Assembly: GCF_000003815.2 (NCBI RefSeq)
Contig: NC_049991.1
Span: 14,680,154 to 14,739,981 of the forward strand
DNA length: 59,828 nucleotides
DNA from: Branchiostoma floridae
Lineage: Eukaryota; Chordata; Leptocardii; Amphioxiformes; Branchiostomatidae
Direction of reading: 5' to 3'
Positions 12,808 through 24,545 of the stretch are shown here, piece after piece. Position 1 is the stretch's first letter. Each line of letters begins with the position of its first letter. A program made the translations under genes and the position numbers. The notes under the pieces are model-generated. The model made no database searches. It saw only the letters and a program-made list of their open reading frames with translations, and was not told the origin of the DNA.

Positions 12808-14028
12808 ATGGACATGTACGAAGACTTTCAGGAGAACGGATCCTCTCTAGACAACGGAAGTGACCTAATGGGCAAGTTCATGTTTGCTGCGCCTGGCTGC
12901 GAGGGCATGACGTTTGAAGACTGCATCAAATGGCAGTTTCTCTACTCTTACACGCATCCCACAAGCGTGGCTCTCATAACTCTGTACGGCCTTAGCTTCC
13001 TCGTGGGAGTGGTGGTGAACTTCCTTGTCCTTTACGTCATACTGACAGAGAAGCATATGCACTCCGTGGCTAATGTCTACATCGTAAACTTGGCTGTCTG
13101 TGACCTGCTCGTGCTATTCCTCTGCATACCAATGAACATGGGACGCGAGATCTATCGAAACTACATTTATGGAGAGGTGATATGTAAGTTCTTCCCCTAC
13201 ATGCAAGCGGTGGCTGTCTCGTCGAGCGTGCTGTCCCACACGGCCATCAGTCTGGACCGATACTACGTCATCTGCAAGCCCCTGCAGAGCCGCGCTCGGT
13301 CTGTGAAGAAGAGCACGATGCCCGTGCTGTGCTCGATCTGGGTCATCGCGACCATCATCATGTTTCCGCTCGCTTACTTCAACTCCATCACCTCGGTTGA
13401 CCTGGCCGTGCCCATCGATCTGGAGATCCTGAGCTGCCAGGAGTCGTGGCCCTCCACGCCCTGGAAGCTGGGCTACAACATCGCGCTGTTCGTCATACTG
13501 CTGTGCGTGCCCTGCATCATCATGGCCATCAACTACGTCCTCATCGCCTTCAAACTGTGGAACCAGAAGGCCGACCTGTTCGCGCAGGACAGCAGCCGTC
13601 CGCAGACCCCGCGGGGCAGCAGGCAGGACAGCCCGAGCACGCGCCAGTCCATGGGCAGACGGAGGGTCGTCAAGGTCTTCGTGGTGCTCGCCATCGTCTT
13701 CACGGCCTCCTGGCTCCCTTACTACATCTTGAACATCTGGCTGGACCTCCAGCCCGAGGAAAAGTTGGAGGGAGTGGCGCTACTCCTGTACGACTTTGCC
13801 CTGTGTCTGGGGATCTCGAACTCTGCCGTCAACCCTGTCTGCTACTGCTTCCTGTCCAAGCCGCTCCAGAGGGGGCTCCAGCAGAAGTTCAGGAAGAAAT
13901 CCCAGCAACAAAGCACCAGTGTCCGTCTGACGCTTCACCAACTTTCCGTCCAAGATCCAGGCAGCGTCCACAGTAGGCACAGGCACTGTCACTCTCGCTT
14001 ATTGAGAAGCAAGTCGTCAATACAGTAA
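12808..14028 (+). CDS. Rhodopsin-class (class A) peptide-type G protein-coupled receptor, single coding exon
   Basis: A complete 406-residue ORF from ATG to TAA encodes a seven-helix plasma-membrane receptor. Visible landmarks: two N-terminal glycosylation sequons (N10, N16); TM1 about 54-78 with N71; TM2 with LAVCD ending at D99; C126 before TM3 and C210 in the second extracellular loop, the usual disulfide pair; DRY at 150-152; TM5 about 221-248; SWLP at 301-304 in place of the common CWxP; NPVCY at 342-346; and a basic C-terminal tail. The third intracellular loop has SP/TP sites (about 267-276). DRY followed by an ICKPLQSR stretch and the TM6 pattern resemble the cholecystokinin, orexin and QRFP receptor group, but I cannot assign a ligand. 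The reading frame is markedly GC-rich compared with its flanks. The ATG lies 15 bases after a strong 3' splice acceptor, so an upstream 5' UTR exon is likely. Class A GPCR is certain; the subfamily is not. Confidence 0.93.
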   Translation: MDMYEDFQENGSSLDNGSDLMGKFMFAAPGCEGMTFEDCIKWQFLYSYTHPTSVALITLYGLSFLVGVVVNFLVLYVILTEKHMHSVANVYIVNLAVCDLLVLFLCIPMNMGREIYRNYIYGEVICKFFPYMQAVAVSSSVLSHTAISLDRYYVICKPLQSRARSVKKSTMPVLCSIWVIATIIMFPLAYFNSITSVDLAVPIDLEILSCQESWPSTPWKLGYNIALFVILLCVPCIIMAINYVLIAFKLWNQKADLFAQDSSRPQTPRGSRQDSPSTRQSMGRRRVVKVFVVLAIVFTASWLPYYILNIWLDLQPEEKLEGVALLLYDFALCLGISNSAVNPVCYCFLSKPLQRGLQQKFRKKSQQQSTSVRLTLHQLSVQDPGSVHSRHRHCHSRLLRSKSSIQ

Positions 14029-14067
14029 AACTGCATTTTCCCATAAGACTACATGTATGTATACATG

Positions 14068-14287
14068 TAATGCTAGTTCACCTTTATTTGTGGGGTAACC
14101 TATATCCGTAGTTTTTTAATACAGGAAGTATTAAGGGATGTCAGGTCCACGGTGGTTTCAAACTGCAATGTTTTGAAAATATCACAATTTTAAAACAACC
14201 GTCTTTTGACTTGATGTCCCTGAATACCATGTTTTTTAAAACAACGGATAAAGGTTAACGACCGAATAAAGGTGAATTAGCGTTACA
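14068..14287 (+). mobile_element. Palindromic MITE, GCTAGTTCACC family, copy 1
   Basis: About 220 bp, starting TAATGCTAGTTCACCTTTAT and ending GGTGAATTAGCGTTA. Internal blocks GGTAACCTATATCC and CAACGGATAAAGG are also inverted, so most of the element can fold back. It lies about 40 bp after the GPCR stop codon, so it may be in the 3' UTR. Confidence 0.8.
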
Positions 14288-17200
14288 ATGTACATTGTAT
14301 TCCTCCATGAGACTTTTATGTGTGCAATCTGAGGTAAGCTAAAAAACAACATTTCCCATTTCATTCCTCTTGCAGAAAGTATTTTTTTAACAATTGCCTG
14401 AAAAAGTGATTTTGGACAAACAGTCTCTTTGAAAGTTGACTAACAACATAATGATTATGAAAAGTAGAAACCTGTAGAAACCTCTGTATAGATGCTGCAC
14501 ACCTGAACCATTCCCCAATGTACATAACTCTATTACGAAAATCCATTAAACTCGGGAGTGGAAAAACATTTTTCAGCATAGCAAGCAATTATAACATTTT
14601 TGTGCATTGGACTAATAATACAACGTACCAAAATCACTTTGCTGGTAAACAAGTGACATATAAACCCCAAGAGGTCATAGACAGACTATAACCCCATTTA
14701 TGAATCTAACTGGAAAGTGTCTGGAAACCATTTCACAGCAATGTTACTATAATTCTATTTATATGCAGCACTTCATAGCACATGGTTAAGTATATCGAAC
14801 AGCACATGGACCAGTTCAGGTTGCATGTAGGTGCAACATATGGAACACTTGCACAGCTACAATACTATCTGCATTAACCTGTACAGGCAGGTGGTATTTC
14901 TAGCCCGACAGTTGCTCAGAAGTACATGTAGCATTCATATTTTCTTAAATAAAGTACACCCCCCAATTTGGAGCAAGTCTCAGACTGATCTGTGGGACTG
15001 AAAGGTAAAATGGAAAAACTCAAATTAAGTATACACCTCATCTCAACCAATTTTGAACAGACCATGAAGTGGATGAATTCAAATTCATTGTGTTTTCCCC
15101 AGGTTATTTTGCATGAATCCCACTGTCATTGTCTCTATGTAACTTGTGAATTGCCTGCTGCAACTTATAAAAATCACTGAGAAGGAATTGGCAGAACAAG
15201 CTAATTATAACTGGAAAAAACAGTCACTAAAGAGTCACTAACTCACAAGGATTGAATGCAAAAATCACTCTTATGTTAAACATATTTAGAAAGTTCCTTT
15301 GGTAAGACAACACCAATGGGTATGTTTTGCATCCTTCCTAGAAGTGAAGCTCCATCTAACTTTATTTTAGGCCCTTAAAAAAAATTTCCTATATCCATGC
15401 AATAACCTTAAAGTACACACCCCAACTTTAGTAACTTTTCAACTTATAGCACCTTTTCAATTGAATTTGAAAAGTTTTCAAAGTGCGTACTTTATTCGAG
15501 AAAATATGGGAAGTAGAAAATTGGCTACTGGAAGATGGGGACTGTTTCTAATTATCCATCACATTTCCAACCAAGACAGCCGACATAAGGACACGTTCCT
15601 TCAATTGCGCCATTTTGCCAAGGCCTTAAGATTGACCAACCCCCCGAAAAATCCATAACCATTTCCTGGGCTCGGACCAAACACATTTGTCAAATGGCAT
15701 AGGTAGAAATCAGTACGTGGACTCTTTTGATGTTCTCATATTTGTGCAGACCTTTCAGCTCATGGCAATTATATCACAATTGCTGTGGTTCTATTGGTCT
15801 AGTTAAACGTTGACGTTAAATATTGTTTCATGGTGCATCCTGTGTATGATTGTCAAATTAAGCTGTCAAGATGAAGGAATACACTGAGACCTGGGCGTTA
15901 ACATTGGCAGTTCTTTTGAAACAAGATAAAATGGCATAGCCAAAGGGTTAGGTCAGATGGGTAAAATACTAGCAAAGACAAAAATAGTAGACAGGTGATG
16001 CTACCTGCATGCAAGACTTAGTGTTCTGAGAATCACACGTAGGATCCTAAGTCTAGTTGGTTCAACCTTTAACCATTGAGATTTGAAAGATATTTTCCTA
16101 TCGCTATATGACTTTGTACATCTTTATTCTAAAGAGAAGCCATGTTTTTTCGGAATGTCTGGAAGCGATATTTTCCAGCATTAGTAGTACACTATGTGCC
16201 CTTCCTGAAAGCCATACAGACATGCATGTAAGCTGGAAATGTGCCAATGTCTGTAACTACTCGTCCTCAAGCATGAACACAGGTAATGGAGCCACATGTA
16301 TAGCCATCGACCTCCTGACAAAACTTCCACCCTGTGAAATTTGAAAAGTTTCTGTAACTTGCTGCACCTTAAGATCATGCCAAAAACAGTCTATGTGGAT
16401 GATAAAAGCTGTGATATAAAAAATACTTTGCAGATTTCAATCAGAAAAGAAACATCAACAGTCATCTATTGAAACTGGCAAAGTTGTTATTTGTACCTTG
16501 TCCATTATTTGTCACAATCAAAATCACTTTGTTTCACCTTCACAATTCTTCCACTCAAATTATACTACAAAGTAAAACCTTACAAATAAACCAACTTGCT
16601 GACTTCAATTTAAGTAACTGAAGTGTTTGAATAAAGATCAAGTCTTAGAGGATGTGTGAAAAGCAACTATTAAGTCATTAAAAATAAGAAAACTACTCTA
16701 ACTCTTGTAATGCTGAACTTTCTGGGTCTATATCAATATATACAATGTTCAAAATCTACAGGGAGACCTGAACATCTGCAAGATTAATCATGCCTCCCAG
16801 TAAACACCAGTTCAGTAGATGTGGGCCTACCCTGTTTACCCCCAGGTAAAGTAATTGCATTACTGCAGGACCTAACTGAACGCCATCCCCAAATTTTCCT
16901 CCCTTCAAGGTCATTAATGCTACTCCTTAGAGATGAAAGGTACAGGAAATTAACAACAAGTGCCTCAAGGCAAGATGATCTGTTGTAATAAAGGTGATTT
17001 CCGACATCAGATCCAATTTCAAATTGATAAAAATCAATTTTTGTTGCCTAGAGACAACCTGCAAGACTTCCTTCACAAGAGAAACACTGTTTTATTTTGA
17101 CATGTTCCTTCCGCTGGCTTCTTCATTGCTCCAACCTCGCCTGCCAGGCCCACAGCTGGTCAATGAGCCAACTGTACATTCTTAGGGGGGCAATAACACT

Positions 17201-20167
17201 CAGCCAGCTGTCAGCCAAGCAGATGCTCCCCCAGGTCAGAAGCAACATGATTGGTTGGCAACATAACAGAAGAAAGGGCTATGAACAAACACCCCCAGAA
17301 GGACATATTGTAGGCTGATTTACTACAAGGCTGATACATACAAACTGCAGGCTGGCAGGCAAGGCTCTATATTTCATTCTCTCATGAGAATACTTTTATC
17401 AGCACAGAATCATTCAGTAAATCTTTACTTCTACATCTCACCTCAAACTCATCATTAGCCTTTCCATGACTAACAATCATAATGTTACTGACGAAAGACA
17501 CCAGATGGTTGTCTGAAAGGTCTGACCGTTTCCAAAATCATATCCAGTTGCTTGAGTAACTGCTTTTTGGCGTATCTTATCACCTGGATGTCTAACCTTC
17601 ATTGACGTAACATTCATAATGACATGTATCTTGTGTCTCATGCAACAAATCTGGAAGGACAATTCATTTAGCCATCAAGACAAACTAATTACCTGCATGT
17701 AATCTATTTCAGTGGTATATTTTGGCACAGACAATCACATGGGGACATCAATCTTGTCTCCTGCTGTCAGCTTTTTCATTAGAAGGAGACGATCTTAATT
17801 TGTTACAACTCCATCAGGATGTGGCGAATCGTTTGCTTTGATAGATGAATCTGATGATTTTCTTCCCGTGATACATGTAGATAAATTTCTAACCATAACA
17901 ACTGTAGGCATGTTCATACAGGACTTATTCTTTCTGAGTAAATTTCAATCGTGCAGTGTTTGTACAATTGTGGGAGTGAGAAGAAAAAGTTTTATCAACT
18001 GTCTGTACATTACAGTTTTCTAAAGCTGTACATTGGTGTAGGAGAGATCACAGCAACACAGTGGTAGGCAAAAAGGAAGTGGCAGGCAAAAGATTAATTT
18101 ACATGTTCATTGGTAATTTAATATGCTAATTTAGGTATCAATTAGTCATCTTATTTGCTAACATCCAATATCAACATTGTAATACTATATCAAAGAATTA
18201 TGTAAGCCCTTATTGTTATGTTAATAAGTTGTTAAGTATTCTATATCTCTATTTTGTACTTTGCGTAATAGTTGTTGCCATACATTGTATCATATACAAT
18301 TGTCGTGCAATAAAGTTCTTCTGTTATCAACATCAAATACCCCAGATGTAAACTAAAAAAAAAAAACAGTAATCGTTCACATAGCATCTTCTAGCAAAAT
18401 ACTTCCCCATCTAACTCCCAGTAATCTCTGCACTGCTTAAATCAGTTCCAAGGGCATTTGTGCATCAGTTTAGTCATGCCTGCATTGATTTTTTGTTGCA
18501 TTGTGGCACTGGTGCGTGAAGGTGTGGCATGAGACGGGATTACTGCCACCAGGGACTGCTCCTCCAAGGAGAAAGAATCATGTGAAAGTATTTGTGACCT
18601 TATCAGCCACACACAAGGCGCAGTGAACCGTCAGATAAGGGGTGTGAATGGGAACCTCAACAGAAATTTTCTTTTCTTGAAAACTACAGCAGAAGCTTAA
18701 GAAATGTTTGAAACCGTATCTGATATGAGGCTATGTGGGTATTCAGATAGTGGGGGTAAGACTTTTGTTCACATATACAAAAAGTAAGATAAGTTTGCAA
18801 ACTTTTCACTTGTCTTATCAAAAACTTTTGCATTGAAATAGATTTGTCAAGTGTGTGGGTATTCAACATGTGACACAATGGGATTAGGCATGAGAAATGT
18901 GTTTCAGGTTAATATTCAAACAATTGAGCATCGACAATCAGTGGAATCTTTCTGCATGATGGAGAGAGATTTTAATTATCGATACACAACCAACCAAGCG
19001 CGCACTGCAGCAATGGTCCATTGTTAACTCTTTGATAAATGCATGTCTTCTTATCTGCACGATTCAATGTGATAAGGTATAAACTAGAACATAGATAAGT
19101 TTCCCATAACAATTTTCTATATCATTGTGTCGGTGAACGTTGAATGTGCATGAAATGTGCCCCTTGTCTGCAACATAGTGATAAGTGTGATTCATTGCAA
19201 GGAAGTAGAAAAGTACAATCTATTTTGAAAATGACTTATGTTATCGAGCACATGTGCCAAGAACTGAAAGAAAGCCATTGTAGTGAACATTTCTGCTACA
19301 GTAGCTGTATGATGAATAACATGTATCTTCTTCCCAAGTGTACGAATTTCATGATATGATATATTTTGATATCATTCAAGACATGTATGATTTATGTTAT
19401 GAATTACATGTACAGCTACCAACATATTATTTGATTGTATGGAAAGCTACCGATGTGAATATTTCTGGTACAGTCATGTGTTATTTTATTGATATGATAT
19501 AATTTTGTATGTTCCTCCCAGTGGCACTCATTTGTGAGGAAGGTGATCAAAGTTGCTTTGTAATTGACGATACCTTTTGTCATGGGTGAGATCATTCATA
19601 ATAGAGGAAAATATTCAAGTTGCTGCTGTTGTCTATTCATTTGATCGCACACACTTGCTTATCATAAGTGCTGGGGCTACCCTTAATACTGGCTGGCTTC
19701 TGGAAAGACTTTCCAAGACCTGAAATACTTTGAGATAACTTCCAGCAAATACCCAAGCCATTGCTGACTGTCTACTTGTACATCAAGATGTGCTTATGTG
19801 TACTGTAAATCAGCTTATCAAACTTGTGATTCATAAAACCAACCCTGGAACCTAAAATCTATTACACTGCAAAATTGTCTATATTTGTAACAGCAATCTA
19901 GAAAGGTTAACTTCAAATATGTAGGTGGATATTTGGAGCCCAGTATCACTTCCAATTCATACATAAGGCTCCAAACCTTACAGAATTCTCAAATGCATTT
20001 CTTTGAACCTTAACCTTTTACCAAATGGCAGTGATAATGTATTCCACTTGGGATTTCCTCAATCATTTTGATCTTAAAAGCATTAATATTATGTCATAAA
20101 GTAGATTAGAATTGTGCCAGATGGCAGTAACATGGTTGGGTAAGCAACCGGCACAAAATGTGAAGCT
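14288..20167. other. Gene-free stretch, mostly unrecognised AT-rich DNA
   Basis: Nearly 6 kb with no domain-bearing ORF on either strand. It contains a LINE 3' tail near 18257-18325. Everything else is unassigned. Confidence 0.5.
18257..18325 (+). mobile_element. 3' end fragment of a non-LTR retrotransposon
   Basis: TTGTACTTTGCGTAATAG, then ATACAATTGTCGTGCAATAA and AGTTCTTCTG. This matches the tail of the fragment at 5117-5170 and is presumably the same LINE family in the same orientation. Confidence 0.5.
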
Positions 20168-20381
20168 ACTGTAAATGCAGAAACTTTCACGGTGGTTTAA
20201 TGTTTGCGGTTTTCGTGGTGGCCGCTTCACCGCGCACTTAAAACAACCGCAAACATTTTTCCATGGCAGTAAGAGACTACAGTGCATGGTGCTACCGCAA
20301 ACTTAAAACCACTGCGAATAGTCCTTTTTCCCGCTACCCCGAAACTAAATCTCCACAAACTGAAATGCATTATTTTACAGT
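20168..20381 (+). mobile_element. MITE of the ACTGTAAATGCA-ended family, best-preserved copy
   Basis: Begins ACTGTAAATGCAGAAACTTT and ends AAATGCATTATTTTACAGT. Alternating GCGGTGGTTTAA and TTAAAACCACCGC-type blocks make the element internally self-complementary. It includes GCAGTAAGAGACTACAGTGC, shared with other copies. Confidence 0.85.
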
Positions 20382-22890
20382 TTGTGATAACAAACCTGCC
20401 CTTGGTGCTGAATTAGCTGCAGTTGTTACTTTGCAATCTTCAGGTGGTCAAAATCTCTAAAGGTCATTATTTTCCACTTTAATTAAAGTGCAAAGACCTG
20501 CAACTCAAAAAGGGAAACCTTAAGGAGTACATTTGCTTCTAGATTTCCCCAGAAAGGTAAAGGTTCCAAATTCTCCATTGTGACTGTTAATAGTTATGGC
20601 TTGCTACATGAAAAGGTAAAACATTTGTTACTTCTGACATGCTACCTGTGACATACCAGTTTGAGAAGATATTATAAATTCAATGAGTCCTTATTTGTAA
20701 GTGTTAACTATCGTGACCTGACCCCTAAGGAAGGTGAATCTATCATGATATATCACTTGTCATCTTTAACAGTTGTGGCTTGCTTGCTACATTTATGAGA
20801 CCAATCTTTAATGATTTCTTATTTGTAAGTTATAGAGGTTGTGACTTGCCATTTTAAAAAGGCAACACTTTGATGGGTTTTCACTGGTTTATTCAACCTC
20901 CTGCCTCAAAAACATGACTTCCAGAGAACTTATTTCTTAATAATTGTTGTTACTATGAACTATTCGACCTTGAAACAAAATGAAACTTTTATAGGTCCCT
21001 ATTTGTTCATTCCCAATGTTACAATTTGCCAGCATAAAAATGAGAAAATTTCAATCGTTTCTGAATCTCTATCTATTGTTAATCAAGTGTTTTGACAGCC
21101 CTGCCCCTTTCATTTAAGAGTATGATTTCCCAATGCAAAAACATGACCATAAAAACTGGTCAACTGGAACAGCTTATAAGTTAACTATTATGTCTTTTAT
21201 TCATCATTTATTGTTGATATTGTTTACAGGGTTACGTTATCTAAATGTGCCAAAAACAATAAGCTACATAATCTCCAATATCAATCCAGACATCTGGAAT
21301 GGCACATGTATAAACAGGCATGCAAACCAAACTGACTGAAACAGCTTTGTACAGAAGCAATAAGAAACAAACAGGCTTGCATGGTGAGTTTGAATGATTC
21401 AAGACAGATCAATTTTTTCTATGGTAAAAGGTCTATATGAGTCTTATGACACTAGGTAAGAGGTTAAATGTGTATACATATATGAAGAAATGTATGTGGA
21501 TTTTCTCAAGACCTCAAATATCTACACATTTTCTTCACAAGCCATTCGAAGAGCTGGTTCCAAGTTTGTCTTTCTGTCTTTCCAAGAAATAGATAACGAT
21601 CACTGCAGCCAGTAAAATGCTGTAAACATACATGTTTCATGAGCAATCCATGCTACCCACATCCAACAAAAATCTTTATCTTGGATTTTAGCGGAGGTAA
21701 ACACACCATATTTCCTTGTTCAAAAAGCTTCCTGTCTTTCAGCACAAGCATGTTACATAAAATAACAGCTCCTGTTACATACAAAAAGCCAATTGGCTGC
21801 AATGGAAAAGGATGAAGAAAGACTGAATGTAGCTATGACTTTCCAGACTATAGATGCAGAACCCAGTGACTGATGATGAATTGGCTGCCTTTGTTACAGA
21901 AGAGTATTTTTTGCTCAAAAAGCTTCCTGCCTTACAGCATAAAATTGTTAGCATGTTTCATTCTTTTTTCAAGCATAAAAGCTCCTGTTACATAACAAAC
22001 CAATTATTTCTTGGAAGAAACCACAACCCATATCACAACTCTGACGTTCACACGGTTTCCTGTCTTTGATAACACAAGCCTAAAGCAGGAAGACTCTGTG
22101 GTGTAATCAAACTGCACAATCTTAAAACAGAGATCAATTATCAAATGCTTGAAGCACAAGGGCTCTCACACAACAGTAACAGCAGCTATACAATCTTTTA
22201 TTTATTCTTTATTTCAGACACTAACAGGCCCATGGCATGAGCAGACTGTGCAATATAAACAACAGGTACATTAAAAAAAAATTCACTCTTCGATTCAACA
22301 TACACATACATATCCAAATGTCCTTGACATATGAAGTAAGGTTATATCATATAGCCTTACATGTGAACATGTACATCAATTAACATTGCCCACTCTTCAA
22401 ACTAGTACACATGCATATGATGTTCAAAAATTAAGGTGCATTGTCAAACAGTTTGCTGGCTCCAATACAAAATGCCGGAGGTGCATAGACTCTCAGTCTA
22501 CTGTTACCTTCAGAAAATTAACTCTAAAATTGTATCTCATATGGTCTTGAACCAAGTTTCCATTGCAAAGTCCAAACAGGAGATTCCAATTTGAGAACTT
22601 TGTCTTTGATAACAGTTAGGATGCCTGAAGTATGCCGACTCTCAAACTACGTGTACATTAGCTACAAAAGTACTGTTGTCTAGGCATCCTACATTGTCGT
22701 GGAGAAGCAGAGTCCATTTCAAAAGCGGTTTAAACATCATCTTCCTCAAGACCCCAAAGGAAATGGAACAGAAGTTTGTTCATACAGACCCTTGTAGTGC
22801 CTTGTGGCACATAGGGCAGAAACTTTCTTTCATTTTTTTTGCTCTTGGACAGACAAGGACAATGTGGCACTGCACTCAAGTTTTGTAACT
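20382..22890. other. Gene-free stretch, nothing recognised
   Basis: AT-rich. Short local similarities occur around 21715-21800 and 21900-22070 (AAAAAGCTTCCTG...CAGCA..A). No gene is visible. Confidence 0.45.
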
Positions 22891-22894
22891 TATA

Positions 22895-23105
22895 TTAACA
22901 GTGCCACATACACGGTACAGACAGAGGGTAAAGATAGTCTTTTACCTCCTCGACCGAAGTCAGGTACCCATTTTTACACCTGGGTGTAGTGAGGAAGGTC
23001 GTGTAAAGTGCCTTTCCCAAGGGCACAACGTCGGGGGGCACGGCGGGGAACGAACTCAGAACCTGTAGATTCTGAGCCAAACACTCAACCAGTTACGCCA
23101 CGTCC
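22895..23105 (-). mobile_element. tRNA-derived SINE
   Basis: Read on the minus strand, a tRNA-like head has A-box-like TGGCGTAACTGGTTGAGTG and B-box-like GGTTCTGAGTTCGTTCC. It is followed by CTTGGGAAAGGCACTTTACA, CCCAGGTGTAAA and GGTACCTGACTTCGGTCGAG, a body I recall as widespread in deuterostome SINEs. The internal promoter would be for RNA polymerase III. Confidence 0.75.
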
Positions 23106-23194
23106 GATGCCACGCTATTTCAGCGGCAGGGTATATTTTTACAGGGAGGGATTGCGGCACCTCCTGAAATGTGGAACCCCCATTTTACAGACCT

Positions 23195-23335
23195 TCTAAA
23201 AGTTTAGTGCAGTCTCAACCCAGATGCCCTGCCCAGGATTGTACCCGGGGTATCCAAGTTACCAACAAATAGGAACCAGGAGCTCAACTGTGAAGTGCTG
23301 GTACCAGTCGAGCTACAAAGACATCCCCATTACGA
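23195..23335 (-). mobile_element. Second tRNA-derived SINE head
   Basis: The minus strand reads GTAGCTCGACTGGTACCAGC and then GAGCTCCTGGTTCCTATTTG, an A-box/B-box-like pair, followed by CCCGGGTACAATCCTGGGCA. It lies next to the other SINE. Both are probably old insertions. Confidence 0.5.
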
Positions 23336-24321
23336 AGGTACCATGCTCTGACTCACCCCAATGACAGTGGACGAAAAATGCTTTCCAAAAGTGTTGCCTT
23401 AGTCTGGCTGACTTTGTAGGAATATATTGTAAGTGCCAAGAGGCAAGGTGATATGCAGTGGGTTCAAGTGAGGACAGCAAACTTTAAGGTACATGTATGT
23501 GTAGGATTTGGACAACCGATTCAGAAATACACCCAACATCCTACATTTTGTATCTTTAACCAAAAAGATCATTAAGCATTTCCTGACTGGCTCTAAAGAT
23601 TTGGAGACTAAAAAATACTGGGTCTGACTAGAACACATTGACTGGCAGGAAACAAGTAAAATATCTCCCATTTCCTTGCTTTGTGTAACGCATTTCTTGT
23701 ACCCCTACATTTCTCTTAGTGTCAGCAACAGGCCTGGAGGAACCAACACCCGGCAACTTGCCAGGAAATAAAACACAGTGCAAGTCTCTTCCAAACAACG
23801 AATCGAAACGAGGGAAGTAATTAAATATTTGATAGACGATAACAAGTTAAGCAATCTTTCCACAGATCGATGAAGTGAATCATTCATTTTTCTATTCCAA
23901 CATTTTCAAGGGCTATCATATCAAGGATATCAATGACTTTCTAAATGCAAGGACCAAACTTTAACCTGTCAAGATTCCATGATTCCTTGTCTCACGAATC
24001 CATGTTTTGTATTAGCAATCCTTGTGCTGGGGCCTTGGGGAGTCATTTATGCCCATATATATGCATCCATAGCTGGGATGAATGTCCTCTTTGACCTTGT
24101 TATTCGGCGGACATCTTTATCCTTCAAAATTCAATGATTTTCAAGGACACACAATGACACTCCATGACTTGCAAACACAAGGGTCATTGGCATTGACCCC
24201 TTGTTCAGGTATCCGGGGTATCGTGGGAATTGGAACATCCCATGGTTTCTCAGAAAAGAACAAGAAATGTCATGACTTCATTAGTACCAGAGACACATGT
24301 ATCGACACCAAATTGAGGTGT
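23336..24321. other. Gene-free stretch, nothing recognised
   Basis: No domain-bearing ORF or named repeat seen. Confidence 0.45.
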
Positions 24322-24545
24322 TAAAGAATGGGTTTTCCCTATAACTATGATTGAGTGGAACTTGTCACCACCACGTACAGTATGGGCATCCTCATTAGAT
24401 AGCTTTAAACAATGCTTAGTGCAGCTAGATGTGCAAAGGTTAGGTGTGACAGGTTGTTCAAAGCAAAAGCTAGATGCTCCCTGTAAAGCCAGTGTGTTAC
24501 ACCAAAGGGCTTTTATACCTGATACACAGATACTCTGATAAAAAG
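24322..24545 (+). pseudogene. LINE reverse transcriptase C-terminal remnant
   Basis: The frame gives TMIEWNLSPPRTVWASSLDSFKQCL-type text (here FSL-type residues are absent). This matches the end of CR1/RTE-like ORF2 proteins, which typically read as IxxWNxLP followed by a hydrophobic pair and SLDxFKxxL. The rest of the element is missing, so it is a 5'-truncated fossil. Confidence 0.55.

Noticed and set aside
13446-13976. 176-codon plus-strand frame inside the GPCR gene
   Set aside because: It is an alternate frame of GC-rich coding sequence; the GPCR frame has full domain structure.
23060-23105. Functional tRNA gene on the minus strand
   Set aside because: Only A- and B-box-like blocks are present, with poor acceptor-stem pairing and a SINE body attached; it is a tRNA-derived SINE.
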